Counted from the stretch's first letter, positions 8,892 through 17,684 are shown. The stretch is DNA of 64,000 nucleotides from JAMZMI01 sp039944535 (GCA_039944535.1 JBDUYP010000007.1:372001-436000); one strand, 5' to 3'. Notes: generated by a model not told the origin, from the sequence alone. Made by a program: numbers and translations.

Positions 8892-10159
8892 AAGCCCGCA
8901 AAAGTAGTCTTCAGGATCGAATAAAATTCCCAAATGTCGGTGAAAGAGTTGTATAGTGGCGTTGGTGCCACGCGGATCACGTTTGGTTCTCTCCAATCCA
9001 GTATCACTCCATTTTCTATGAGTTGGTCGAAAACACGCTTATCGTCTCTGACCAAATAAAGCGAAAGCTGACACCCTCTTTCTTTTGGGTTAGTTGGCGT
9101 GATGATTTTGATTCTTTCACTTATGGACTTATCACCCAAAAGTAAAGACTCGAGATAGTCCACCATCTTTATGCTTTTGGCTCTCAGGTTTTCTATTCCG
9201 GCCTTTTCAAAAATATCTAATGAGGCGCGGTGTGTGGCCATGGATAAAATGTTCATGTTACTCAGCATCCAACTATCTACCCCTGCAGCAGGCTCAAACT
9301 GATTGTCCATTTTGAAGCGACTCTCCAGCGCATGTCCCCACCAGCCTTTAAGCTTGGGGAACTTTGGGTTGTTGGCGTGCTTTTCGTGCACAAAAACACC
9401 AGATACGCCTCCAGGTCCCGAGTTTAGATATTTATAGCTACACCATGCGGCAAAATCAACCTCGTCATCGTGGAGGTGCATAGGTAGGTTGCCAATGGCA
9501 TGTGCCAAATCAAATCCGGCATAAGCCCCAACATCGTGCGCAGCACGGGTGATTTGCTTAAAATCAAAAAACTGTCCGGTATAATACTGAATCCCCGGCC
9601 AGAATACCAAAGCCAATTCGTCACCTAGACCAGTGATTTTTCTTACGATTTCATCGGTAGTAAATACCCCATCATTTTCTGGATGTAACACTTCCAAATT
9701 TTCCTCCCAATTCAAGCCCAGCCGCTCGATATGCGATTGAGCAGCATAGTGGTCCGACGGAAAGGCCCCACCTTCGATCAATATTTTAGTACGCTTGCCT
9801 TTTGGCTGATAAAAAGACGCGAGCATCAGGTGTAAGTTGGTCGTCAGGTTGTTCATACTGACCACCTCCGACTCTTTCGTGCCAAGCAGATTTGAAAGCG
9901 CCTTTTTGGTATGATTGTGATAACTAACCCAGGGTTTGTCTCCTGCGAAATGCCCCTCAACTCCATTTTCCCTCCAGTTTGTCATTTCCGACTCGAGGTA
10001 GGTCGCGGCGGTCTTTGGCTGAAGGCCTAGAGAATTGCCACATAAATAGATAGAGTCTCTGTTATTTCTTTTTGGGATATGAAATTCCTTTCGGAAGTGG
10101 CGGAGAGGATCGTTGTGATCCAGGGCTTCCGCATGGGGCTTGTTGAAGTCCTTGTTCAT
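8888..10159 (-). CDS. kynU: Kynureninase
   Basis: PLP enzyme that cleaves 3-hydroxykynurenine to 3-hydroxyanthranilate and alanine (and kynurenine to anthranilate). Fold type I features are visible: LCGNSLGLQPK near the N-terminus, the PLP-contact DLAHAIGN motif, and the PLP lysine in SYKYLNSGPGG (about K243). 423 aa is the usual length. The start abuts the haaO stop (10159/10160), and its stop overlaps the kmo start as ATGA, so the three genes should be translationally coupled. Secure call. Confidence 0.96.
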   Translation of the reverse strand: MNKDFNKPHAEALDHNDPLRHFRKEFHIPKRNNRDSIYLCGNSLGLQPKTAATYLESEMTNWRENGVEGHFAGDKPWVSYHNHTKKALSNLLGTKESEVVSMNNLTTNLHLMLASFYQPKGKRTKILIEGGAFPSDHYAAQSHIERLGLNWEENLEVLHPENDGVFTTDEIVRKITGLGDELALVFWPGIQYYTGQFFDFKQITRAAHDVGAYAGFDLAHAIGNLPMHLHDDEVDFAAWCSYKYLNSGPGGVSGVFVHEKHANNPKFPKLKGWWGHALESRFKMDNQFEPAAGVDSWMLSNMNILSMATHRASLDIFEKAGIENLRAKSIKMVDYLESLLLGDKSISERIKIITPTNPKERGCQLSLYLVRDDKRVFDQLIENGVILDWREPNVIRVAPTPLYNSFTDIWEFYSILKTTFAGL

Positions 10160-10690
10160 CTAATCAGTAAATCTAGGATCAGTTTCCATTACCGTACCAC
10201 AACTATTGCAGGTCCGTTTATGTTCCGATCCATAAAATTCTTTGAATCGTGGAAGAAAATCTTTTTCAATGTTGTTGAGGTGAAAATAGGTTTCGTGCAG
10301 TTTTGAGTTGCAGTTGTCACAAAACCACAGCAAACCGTCTTTGTGATCTTTGGTTCGCTTTCTTTCGATAACCAATCCCACCGACCCTTCTGAGCGAATA
10401 GGAGAATGTGGAACTCTGGCAGGAAGTAAAAACATTTCTCCAGCCTTAATTGGGATATCTACAGCTTCTCCATCTTCCTGTATTTTCACCAGGATATCTC
10501 CTTCTAGCTGGTAAAAAAGCTCTTCAGTCTCATTGTAGTGGTAATCTTTTCGGGCGTTTGGGCCACCCACTATCATCACTATGTAGTCTCCGGCATCCGT
10601 ATACAGATTTTTATTCCCGACAGGCGGCTTGAGCAATGCACGATTGTCCTCAATCCATTGTTGCAGGTTGAATGGTCTTTTTACAGCCAT
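10160..10690 (-). CDS. haaO: 3-hydroxyanthranilate 3,4-dioxygenase
   Basis: Fe(II) cupin dioxygenase that opens 3-hydroxyanthranilate to 2-amino-3-carboxymuconate semialdehyde, the branch point to quinolinate/NAD. The cupin metal motif is in DYHYNETEELFYQLEG (about residues 50-65), and a second cupin motif includes LPARVPHSP. The C-terminus has the rubredoxin-like iron site typical of bacterial enzymes, CDNC plus CNSC. 176 aa is normal. It is the first gene of the minus-strand kynurenine run. Only 39 bp separate it from the divergent SDR gene, so the two share a promoter region. Confidence 0.95.
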   Translation of the reverse strand: MAVKRPFNLQQWIEDNRALLKPPVGNKNLYTDAGDYIVMIVGGPNARKDYHYNETEELFYQLEGDILVKIQEDGEAVDIPIKAGEMFLLPARVPHSPIRSEGSVGLVIERKRTKDHKDGLLWFCDNCNSKLHETYFHLNNIEKDFLPRFKEFYGSEHKRTCNSCGTVMETDPRFTD

Positions 10691-10729
10691 AGTCTTTTTA
10701 TTTTTACTGCAATATTATAACATCAATTT

Positions 10730-11503
10730 ATGAAAATAAGCCTTAATGATAGACATGCTCTGGTTTGCGGTGCTTCTCAGGGAATCGGTGCGGCCATAGC
10801 CGCAGAGTTGGCACAAGCCGGTGCTCGACTGACACTTGTAGCTCGTAACGAGGAAAAGTTGAAGCAGATGGTGAGCAAGTTGGAAGGTTCCGGGCACTCG
10901 TTACTTCGAGCGGACTTTCTATCTGATCAGGATGTAAGCAGCGTGTCTGATTATTGCGTCGAGCATAAAGTGGACATTCTGGTGAATAATACAGGAGGGC
11001 CTTCTCCCGGGGAGATCACTGAAGCAACAATTTCGGTTTTTGAGCGAGCTATGAAAATGCACCTACATGCCAGCCATACTTTTTCTCAGGCATGTTTGCA
11101 ACACATGAAAAGCCAAAGGTTTGGACGAATTATCAATATTATATCTACCAGTGTCAAAATCCCAATAGCAGGGCTGGGGGTGAGTAATACTACCCGAGCG
11201 GCAATGGCAGGCTGGTCCAAGACATTGTCTGGTGAGCTCGCACCATTCGGGATTACTGTCAACAACATACTGCCAGGTTTTATTGATACGGATCGACTCG
11301 GACAGTTGATAAACAAGCTAAGCGAAGACGGGAATCTTGGAAGAGAAGAGGTTGTAGAAAATATGCTAAAGTCCGTACCGGCCGGTAAATTCGGATTGCC
11401 GGAGCAAATTGGCCATTTGGGCGTATTTCTGTCATCCGAATATGCATCCTACATCACCGGAGAGAGTATTCGCGTTGATGGAGGAAAGACGGGAAGTATT
11501 TAA
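10730..11503 (+). CDS. Atypical short-chain dehydrogenase/reductase
   Basis: An SDR-fold protein of 257 aa. The nucleotide motif GASQGIGAAIA is present near residue 14, but the usual NNAG reads NNTGG, and the catalytic YxxxK is missing: the region after ISTSVK reads GVSNTTRAAMAGWSK, with no Tyr and Arg in place of Lys. The C-terminal glycine motif ITGESIRVDGG is normal. It matches the known subgroup of FabG-like SDRs without the standard tetrad (BKR_like_SDR_like), whose activity is unclear. It is divergent from haaO, so a link to kynurenine metabolism is suggested only by position. Confidence 0.85.
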   Translation: MKISLNDRHALVCGASQGIGAAIAAELAQAGARLTLVARNEEKLKQMVSKLEGSGHSLLRADFLSDQDVSSVSDYCVEHKVDILVNNTGGPSPGEITEATISVFERAMKMHLHASHTFSQACLQHMKSQRFGRIINIISTSVKIPIAGLGVSNTTRAAMAGWSKTLSGELAPFGITVNNILPGFIDTDRLGQLINKLSEDGNLGREEVVENMLKSVPAGKFGLPEQIGHLGVFLSSEYASYITGESIRVDGGKTGSI

Positions 11504-11513
11504 GATGTGGCAT

Positions 11514-11546
11514 AAAAAAACCTCGATATGTGAGTATCGAGGTTTT
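11514..11546. terminator. Bidirectional terminator between SDR and zinc-ribbon genes
   Basis: CCTCGATA (11521-11528) pairs with TATCGAGG (11535-11542), flanked by an A-run on the left and a T-run on the right, so it can act for both convergent genes. Confidence 0.8.
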
Positions 11547-11568
11547 GGTTAGATTGGCAATGTGTATT

Positions 11569-12303
11569 TTAAACTTCTTCTCCTTCTCTGAGTTTGGCTA
11601 TGTTGAAAGACTTTCTTTGCTTGTGTCCACAATACCCACATGTAAAGTATTTCATCAATTCGCCTTCTTCTGTTGCTGTGGCTTCTTGAATTACTTCCTC
11701 ACGCTCAACTTTCAAAGTCTGATAATTACACTCTGAACACTTCAAAGCGTGGAGACGTCCGTTGTATTTTTCAATTTTGGTAAAACCTGAGATTTCATCT
11801 ATCCATACGTCATAGTCTACGGAGAAAGCATTTTCTTCAGCTTGCATACCTTCATCCAGATATACATCTTCTTCCTCTTCACTCAAGAGTTTCATTTTGC
11901 GTCCGTCAGGAGAAATCCTTGGAGTATATCTCAGCTTCTTCAATCTTTTTTCGATAAAGAAGGGATAGTAGAATTTAAGAATGTTTTGCACGACTACCCC
12001 AATAATCATGGCTAGCATGGCAGAAACAAAGAGAATTACAAAAAACCAAAGCCAAGTGGTCTTGTCTGCCAGCGTGTTGAAAAACAATGCTACACCGATT
12101 AGGATAAGTAAAAAACCATACCACAGCAGGTTAATCTCGTGCATGTTGATATAATCGTATCTCGTTTTGAAATCGCCTGTGGTGAGCAGTTTTAGGTAGT
12201 GACCCAACAGTATGATCAAACCAACACCGATCACAGCGAATGCAACAAGTTGAGCGTAGGTGTTCCAATTGAGTAATAGACTAGGTGAAATAGTTTCAGT
12301 CAT
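11569..12303 (-). CDS. Membrane protein with C-terminal zinc ribbon
   Basis: 244 aa. Three hydrophobic segments are visible near residues 14-33, 53-73 and 78-105, followed by a charged cytosolic-looking region rich in Glu/Asp. The C-terminal part has two CxxC pairs, CSEC and CGYC, about 33 residues apart, the pattern of a zinc ribbon. No catalytic motif is seen and I do not recognise a named family. A promoter-like pair precedes it at 12363-12393. It converges on the SDR gene across a shared terminator. Confidence 0.75.
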   Translation of the reverse strand: MTETISPSLLLNWNTYAQLVAFAVIGVGLIILLGHYLKLLTTGDFKTRYDYINMHEINLLWYGFLLILIGVALFFNTLADKTTWLWFFVILFVSAMLAMIIGVVVQNILKFYYPFFIEKRLKKLRYTPRISPDGRKMKLLSEEEEDVYLDEGMQAEENAFSVDYDVWIDEISGFTKIEKYNGRLHALKCSECNYQTLKVEREEVIQEATATEEGELMKYFTCGYCGHKQRKSFNIAKLREGEEV

Positions 12304-12668
12304 AGCAGTTTACAGGTTAAGCGGATCATGAACAGATTTATGAAAATAAATTTTAGGTATTCCAAATTTAGCACGATTCGACAGAATAATAAACCGAAAC
12401 GATATCGTAAAATATGAAAAATTTAATTCTCAGTCAATAAACCAAGAATTTAAAGTCTTTTACTCACAAAATACAACTATTCGAGAAATGCTTGTGTCTG
12501 TCGTGGTGAGGCAAAAAAATGACCTGATAAAATGCTAAAAAACAATTATGCGGGAAGCTGGTTAATTTCCTGATGTTTGTTGTGAATATTTTAACAGGTT
12601 AATGAGATATTTGCAAATCAAACTATCACATTAGAATTTTATTGAAACTATTTTAAACTTAAACTGAA
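12304..12668. other. 365-bp intergenic region between divergent genes
   Basis: No gene or RNA was recognised. It is A/T-rich and must hold the promoters of the zinc-ribbon protein (minus) and of the lipoprotein at 12669 (plus). A minus-strand promoter is proposed at 12363-12393. Close to the plus-strand gene, GATATTTG at about 12608 is a one-mismatch -7 box. Confidence 0.5.
12363..12393 (-). promoter_or_regulatory. Promoter of the zinc-ribbon membrane protein
   Basis: On the minus strand, TAAATTTG (12363-12370) matches the TAnnTTTG -7 box, and TTTA (12390-12393) stands 19 nt upstream in place of the -33 TTTG. The predicted start near 12359 leaves a leader of about 56 nt. Confidence 0.5.
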
Positions 12669-13601
12669 ATGAAAAGACTATTAGAAAAACTCACATTGGT
12701 AATGTTCCTGGGAGCAACTATCATACTTACAAGCTGTGGTGACGATGAAGAAACCACACCGCAGGCGGGACTTCCGTCAATCTCCGCATCACTTCATGTT
12801 AACGGATCTGCTTCCTCAAGTGCTATGCCTGGTGATTCCGTTTCGTTTTCACTGACGGCTACTGCTGAAGGTGGAATCAACAGAATTGTGGCACTGGCAG
12901 GAACTACTCCAATTTTGGATAAATCTTATTTAGATCTTGGTCTGACGCCAGGTTCTACAACAAGCGATGTAGAAGGATCAATTTCTCCATGGCCATCTGC
13001 TTCAGACGCAGGAACTACTTGGGAATTCTCTTTCGTGGTGGTAGATGACTTGAATCAGGTTGATACTACAACCGTATCTCTGGACATCACTTCTCCTGAG
13101 GCCAAGGTTCAAACAGCTAAATTGCTTTACCCGCCAACAGGTGATGGAAATTCTCAAACCTTCTACGCCATCGCTCAGAATAAGATATACACTCATAGCG
13201 AAGTAACAGGAACTGCTGAAGCGGTATCGCCAAATATTGATTTGGGATATTACTACGGTGGCACAGACATGGCGACTCTTGCGGCCATTTCTGAATATCC
13301 AGAAGGTGTTTTTGATGTTTCGGCTTGGGGCACAAAAAATGCAACAAAATTGATTGAAACCTCTATCACATTGGAAACATACACAGCACTATCAACAGTT
13401 GCTGATGTTGAAGCAGAATTTGAAAATGTTGATTTCTCAGCACAGGATGGAGTTACATCTCTACTTGCAGTTGGCGATGTATTGGCATTTGAAACTGTAG
13501 CTGGATTGCAAGGATTCATATATGTTTCTGACCTGGAAGTAGGTGGAGATTCAAATGACTATATCGAGTTAGAGTTTATCCTGGCTGCAGCAGCAGAATA
13601 A
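12669..13601 (+). CDS. Lipoprotein, paralogue of the next gene
   Basis: 310 aa with a signal peptide and lipobox ILTSC (Cys23) followed by the acidic GDDEE stretch often seen after the lipid Cys of Bacteroidota surface lipoproteins. The body is Ser/Thr/Ala-rich and beta-strand-like, consistent with an Ig-like extracellular fold. Its C-terminal end (QGFIYVSDLEVGGDS) matches the end of the following lipoprotein (QGIIKVLEVGGDS), so the two appear to be paralogues. Function unknown. A strong terminator follows. Confidence 0.8.
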   Translation: MKRLLEKLTLVMFLGATIILTSCGDDEETTPQAGLPSISASLHVNGSASSSAMPGDSVSFSLTATAEGGINRIVALAGTTPILDKSYLDLGLTPGSTTSDVEGSISPWPSASDAGTTWEFSFVVVDDLNQVDTTTVSLDITSPEAKVQTAKLLYPPTGDGNSQTFYAIAQNKIYTHSEVTGTAEAVSPNIDLGYYYGGTDMATLAAISEYPEGVFDVSAWGTKNATKLIETSITLETYTALSTVADVEAEFENVDFSAQDGVTSLLAVGDVLAFETVAGLQGFIYVSDLEVGGDSNDYIELEFILAAAAE

Positions 13602-13622
13602 GAAAAAACTTTAAGAGCAAAT

Positions 13623-13652
13623 AAAAACCTCGCCGATCGGCGAGGTTTTTTT
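13623..13652 (+). terminator. Strong hairpin terminator
   Basis: The palindrome CCTCGCCGATCGGCGAGG (13628-13645) is flanked by A5 and T7. It ends the 12669 gene before the paralogue begins. Confidence 0.85.
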
Positions 13653-13681
13653 ATATCCCATAGTCTAGGTAATTTAGTTTC

Positions 13682-14590
13682 ATGAAGAATATAGCACTGT
13701 TGATAGTCGTTGTTCTGGGAGTGTCCTTGTTGTCAGGATGCAAGAAGGACAAAGAACGAATGCCAGATGAACCCTCTGTGAGTATTGGCCTTGGGGAAAT
13801 AGGCACATCCATCGCCGTACTAGAGTCCATTAATATTGAATTAGCAGGAGCCTTTCCTGCAGGGCTGAAAAGTGCTATTTCTGTAATTAAGCTTGACGAT
13901 GCGCCTTTGGATACTATTTTTAGCGTAAACGCAGATACTATTATCACCTCCATTTCCGAGGCTTTCCCTTTCAACATACTGCCAGGTTATTCGGGCAGTA
14001 ATCTTAAGATTACGTTTTACACTCTTGATCAGGAGGATAGAATAGCCGCTGATTCCGTGTCAGTATTTATTGAAGAGTCGGCCATTAACACGATAGAAGG
14101 CACCACCATTGCCGGGTACAATAATTTTACGCTGGGTAGTTTTTTTGATCTTCAAAAGGACACTGTTTACTTCAGTAGCAATATTCAGAACAGTACTAAT
14201 TTGAAAAAGTCAGTTGATCTGGTGTTTTTCTTTACTAAGGACGACAAACGAATTTTGGCAGCACCCTCTAATGGTTATTCAGAGAGTGTCTGGTCAGATC
14301 AATCAAATGCGCTCTGGCCGCTTTTTGGCTCTGAAAATGAAACTTTGCTCTATGACCTGGGAACTAACGTGAGTTATGACGAGATCATCACGGGAGCTCA
14401 AATAGCTAGTATTTTTGCAGAACAAACCACTAGTACGGATAGCCTGATTGGCGTTCAGTCAGGGCAGTTCATAGGCGTTCAACTAAGTGCAAGTCGTGGA
14501 ACCAGACAAGGCATCATTAAAGTTTTGGAAGTAGGAGGAGATTCACCTTCTTCAGCAACGATCACCATTGATGCCAAAGTACAGCAATAA
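13682..14590 (+). CDS. Lipoprotein, paralogue of the previous gene
   Basis: 302 aa with lipobox LLSGC (Cys20) and a charged KKDKER stretch after it. The middle is beta-rich with Asp/Ser/Thr, and the C-terminus carries the same VGGDS-containing segment as the protein at 12669. It probably forms an outer-membrane or surface lipoprotein. It lies 29 nt before the dipeptidase gene on the same strand and may be co-transcribed with it, but no function can be read from sequence. Confidence 0.78.
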   Translation: MKNIALLIVVVLGVSLLSGCKKDKERMPDEPSVSIGLGEIGTSIAVLESINIELAGAFPAGLKSAISVIKLDDAPLDTIFSVNADTIITSISEAFPFNILPGYSGSNLKITFYTLDQEDRIAADSVSVFIEESAINTIEGTTIAGYNNFTLGSFFDLQKDTVYFSSNIQNSTNLKKSVDLVFFFTKDDKRILAAPSNGYSESVWSDQSNALWPLFGSENETLLYDLGTNVSYDEIITGAQIASIFAEQTTSTDSLIGVQSGQFIGVQLSASRGTRQGIIKVLEVGGDSPSSATITIDAKVQQ

Positions 14591-14619
14591 CCACCAATCC
14601 AAATTTTAATAAATCGAAT

Positions 14620-15867
14620 ATGAAAACCTTCCTATCGCTGGTTGTTGCCAGTTTATTATTTTTCCAATGCTCCAACTCAGCAAACGAGCAAAAAGAGTCA
14701 CTGACGGATGATGAGTTGATGGCTAAGGCCGAAGAATTATCGCAAAAGTTCATGATTGTGGATGGTCACGTGGATCTTCCCTACAGAATGAAAAAGGCGG
14801 GTTTTATTTTGAAAAAAGAAGTGATGGATGTGTCCAAAGAGACCACTGGCAATTTCGACTATGTCAAAGCCAAGTCCGGAGGGCTGGATGCGCCATTTAT
14901 GTCCATATACATACCCTCTACATATCAGGTCACGGGCGGAGCGAAAAACTTTGCTGATTCGCTGATAAATATGGTCGAAAAGCTCACAGTGGCTTTTCCT
15001 GACATGTTTGCTCTGGCAAATAGCCCAGCTGACATTGAGGCTAATTTTGATAAAGGCCTTGTGTCTCTTCCTATGGGTATGGAAAACGGTGCTCCGATTG
15101 GGGATGATTTAAGCAATGTGGAGTATTTCTACGAAAGAGGCATCAGATACGTGACGCTTACACATGCCAAGGATAACAAAATTTGCGACTCTTCATATGA
15201 TACCACATACACATGGAATGGCCTCAGTCCTTTTGGTGAGGAGGTAGTAAAGGAAATGAACAGAGTGGGAATCATGGTGGACATTTCGCATGTTTCGGAT
15301 AGTGCCTTTTACGACGTAATAAAAATTACAGAAGCACCGCCCATTGCGTCTCACAGTTCGTGTAGGTATTACACTCCAGGCTTTGAGCGAAATATGAGCG
15401 ATGAAATGATCAAACTCCTCGGAGAAAAGGAGGGAGTAATTCATATCAATTTCGGTTCCACCTTTCTCTCCAAAGAATCACAAGATAAATTTGATCTTAT
15501 GGAGGAGCATCTGATCAATTATAGAATTGAGAATGAACTTGGCATGAAAGACTCTGCATACATAGCGTATGCCACACAGTATGCTGAGGATCAGGATGTG
15601 TTCGCTGATGTGAAGATTGTGGCAGACCATATAGATCGCGTAGTTGGTTTGGCAGGCATTGAGTCTGTTGGGTTTGGTTCTGATTTCGATGGAGTGGGCA
15701 ATAGTCTTCCCAACGGACTGAAGGATGTATCCATGTACCCTAACATAATCTTTGAATTATTAAAACGTGGATATACCGAAGAGCAAATTGAAATGATCTG
15801 CTACAAAAACACTTTCAGGGTATGGAATAAGACAATGGCAATAGCTGAGCAGCTATCTGCTTCTTAG
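14620..15867 (+). CDS. M19 membrane dipeptidase lipoprotein
   Basis: Zinc dipeptidase of the renal dipeptidase family (M19), which hydrolyses L-D dipeptides and in bacteria may recycle peptides in the periplasm. The signal peptide ends in LLFFQC (Cys17), indicating lipidation. Zinc-binding and active-site elements are present: VDGHVDLP near the N-terminus, the bridging Glu in MENGAPIG, the His motifs in VDISHVSD and IASHSSCR, and the Asp in GFGSDFDGVG. 415 aa is in the normal range. Its stop abuts the stop of the convergent gene (15867/15868). Confidence 0.92.
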   Translation: MKTFLSLVVASLLFFQCSNSANEQKESLTDDELMAKAEELSQKFMIVDGHVDLPYRMKKAGFILKKEVMDVSKETTGNFDYVKAKSGGLDAPFMSIYIPSTYQVTGGAKNFADSLINMVEKLTVAFPDMFALANSPADIEANFDKGLVSLPMGMENGAPIGDDLSNVEYFYERGIRYVTLTHAKDNKICDSSYDTTYTWNGLSPFGEEVVKEMNRVGIMVDISHVSDSAFYDVIKITEAPPIASHSSCRYYTPGFERNMSDEMIKLLGEKEGVIHINFGSTFLSKESQDKFDLMEEHLINYRIENELGMKDSAYIAYATQYAEDQDVFADVKIVADHIDRVVGLAGIESVGFGSDFDGVGNSLPNGLKDVSMYPNIIFELLKRGYTEEQIEMICYKNTFRVWNKTMAIAEQLSAS

Positions 15868-16488
15868 TTACTTTTTAGAATCTTTCAAATCGCGAATAAA
15901 ACGAGCCCACGCAAATGGGTTGGCGAAATTGTTGACTGGAACCTGGTTCTGATAAGTGTTGGTTCTGTGCTGCTGATCCATGAAGTAGCGATAATTGGCA
16001 TTCGAACTTGCCGGTAGATTTTTGTAAGCTCTGGCCATATATTGGGCTGTCATCCAGGCTTCTAAATTATTATAGTCTTGCTCGTTGGATCGCTCCATTG
16101 CCAAAACGGCTTTTTTGAACATGGCCTCTGAAGGGTAAGGGAAAACTTCAACCTCCTCTAAGAATTCGATATCCTCTTCCATCGTCAGAAGCAATTTCAG
16201 GCTTTGATCGGATTCGTGCTTTGGGATAACGTAAGATGTCTTTTTGAAACCTACAGCACTGAAAACGATACTGTCACCCTCAACTACTGGCATTGAAAAA
16301 AAACCATAGGGGTTGGACGTGGTTCCCCTGCCTATAGTGGGTACATAAATATGCACACCGGGAATTACGGAAGTACTGTCAGGAGTGAACACAACTCCTG
16401 TAAACTGAATAATCCTGGGTTTTTCCTGAGCACTTGCATGGAAAACCAGAGCCAGAATAACTAAAATGAATATGATGCCTTTTCGCAA
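15868..16488 (-). CDS. CarboxypepD_reg-like secreted protein
   Basis: 206 aa with a clean signal peptide ending in ASAQ. Residues about 28-100 form a carboxypeptidase-regulatory-like beta domain (FTGVVF, PGVHIYVPTIGRGTTSNPYGFFS), a fold common on Bacteroidota envelope proteins and TonB receptors. The rest is helical, with no catalytic motif. The start is a TTG at 16488, supported by the signal peptide beginning there. It is divergent from the ArsR gene. The role is unknown but periplasmic or outer-membrane associated. Confidence 0.8.
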   Translation of the reverse strand: MRKGIIFILVILALVFHASAQEKPRIIQFTGVVFTPDSTSVIPGVHIYVPTIGRGTTSNPYGFFSMPVVEGDSIVFSAVGFKKTSYVIPKHESDQSLKLLLTMEEDIEFLEEVEVFPYPSEAMFKKAVLAMERSNEQDYNNLEAWMTAQYMARAYKNLPASSNANYRYFMDQQHRTNTYQNQVPVNNFANPFAWARFIRDLKDSKK

Positions 16489-16534
16489 ACCAATTTTGTT
16501 TACTTATCTAAACCCTTTGAACGTAAAAAGTTTA

Positions 16535-16549
16535 ACTTTTGTCAAAAGT
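16535..16549. promoter_or_regulatory. Palindrome before the ArsR-type regulator
   Basis: ACTTTTG-T-CAAAAGT is a perfect inverted repeat with one central base, 15 nt before the regulator ATG. Position and symmetry suggest an operator, possibly for autoregulation; this is inference. Confidence 0.4.
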
Positions 16550-16563
16550 AACCATAAAAAATC

Positions 16564-16944
16564 ATGAGGTTAAAGAATTTCAGTCTCACATATGGCACCC
16601 AGATTTTTAAGTGTTTCGGTGAGGAAGCTCGGGTGAGGATCATTCACTTGCTCTACAGAAATGAAGAACTATCAATCTCAGACCTGGAGGCAATTCTGGA
16701 TTTCACTCAGACAAAAACGAGCCGTCACATCAATTACCTAAAACATTCGGGACTAGTTAACTCTACGAAAAAAGATATGTGGGTAATGTACAGCATCAAG
16801 GATGAAGTTCATGACATAGTAGCGCGCATATTTGATTTTCTTAACAAAGATTTGCAATTACAAAAGGATCAGGAGATATATAACGTGATGAACTCTAATC
16901 GAGAATTATCCGCTAATAAACTTCTGACACGAGGGTTCCAATAA
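16564..16944 (+). CDS. ArsR-family winged-helix regulator
   Basis: 126 aa with an ArsR-type winged helix: the EEARVRIIHLL helix, the recognition region TQTKTSRHINYLKHSGLV and a wing with MWVMYSI. No Cys-based metal site is apparent in the recognition part, so it may sense something other than arsenic-type metals. The stop overlaps the ATG of the HAD gene by one base (TAATG), showing translational coupling. The 15-nt palindrome at 16535 is a likely binding site. The regulated signal is unknown. Confidence 0.88.
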   Translation: MRLKNFSLTYGTQIFKCFGEEARVRIIHLLYRNEELSISDLEAILDFTQTKTSRHINYLKHSGLVNSTKKDMWVMYSIKDEVHDIVARIFDFLNKDLQLQKDQEIYNVMNSNRELSANKLLTRGFQ

Positions 16945-17636
16945 TGAAAAATATAAAACACGTCTTTTTTGACCTGGATCATACACTCTGGGATCATGAG
17001 ACAAATGCCCGCTCGGTACTCAGAGACCTATACAAGGAATTTAATCTGAATACCCGAACTGATGTTGATGTAGAGGGCTTTCTTTCTACATACAAATCTG
17101 TAAACGATAAGCTTTGGGATGACTATAACCATGGGCGTATCGAAAGAGATTATTTGAGAGATCAAAGGTTTGCTCTGGTGTTGAAGGCTTGTGGTGCTAC
17201 TGAAGTATCGGATTCCATTCCCCTTTCTGACTATTTTTTGTTTCATTGCCCCAGGCAGGGAAAACTTATGGACGGCACAGATATGATCCTTAATTACCTG
17301 AGTCAAAAATATAAGATGAGTGTCATTACCAATGGGTTTGAGGATGTGCAAAAAGTGAAATTGGAGACCAGTGGGCTTGGAAAGTTTTTCGTGGGTCTGT
17401 TCACATCAGAGAGTATCGGTAGAAAGAAGCCTGACCCGGCCATTTTCAATCATGCCATGGAGCAGGTAGGAGTTCAGCCACACGAGGCAGTGATGATCGG
17501 AGATAATCCTAAAGCAGACATTGAAGGCGCTCTGGGGGCTGGAATCACACCGATATTTTACGATCCTTTAGGAGCGGTAAAATCTGTCTGTCAGTGGCAG
17601 ATATCCCATTTGTCGGAGCTCATGAAAATATTGTAG
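16944..17636 (+). CDS. YjjG-like HAD nucleotidase
   Basis: HAD-family phosphatase, 230 aa, of the YjjG type (noncanonical pyrimidine nucleotidase). Motif I is FFDLDHTLWDHE at residue 7, motif II is VITNG, motif III is the Lys in GRKKPDPAIF, and motif IV is MIGDNPKADI. YjjG enzymes remove 5' phosphate from pyrimidine nucleotides and damaged analogues. Translationally coupled to the upstream ArsR-type gene. Substrate is inferred from family only. Confidence 0.88.
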   Translation: MKNIKHVFFDLDHTLWDHETNARSVLRDLYKEFNLNTRTDVDVEGFLSTYKSVNDKLWDDYNHGRIERDYLRDQRFALVLKACGATEVSDSIPLSDYFLFHCPRQGKLMDGTDMILNYLSQKYKMSVITNGFEDVQKVKLETSGLGKFFVGLFTSESIGRKKPDPAIFNHAMEQVGVQPHEAVMIGDNPKADIEGALGAGITPIFYDPLGAVKSVCQWQISHLSELMKIL

Positions 17637-17659
17637 CTAAAGCCTATTTGTTAACTTTG
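17631..17659 (+). promoter_or_regulatory. Promoter of pruA
   Basis: TAACTTTG (17652-17659) matches TAnnTTTG; TTG at 17631-17633 lies 18 nt upstream as a -33 element. The predicted start near 17663 gives a 22-nt leader. Confidence 0.5.
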
Positions 17660-17684
17660 TATCATAATTATAAAACCCCAAATT

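Noticed and set aside
8892..8996. Upstream extension of kmo to 8996
   Set aside because: The added 35 residues are not part of the KMO family and lie inside kynU; the ATGA overlap at 8888-8891 supports the later start.
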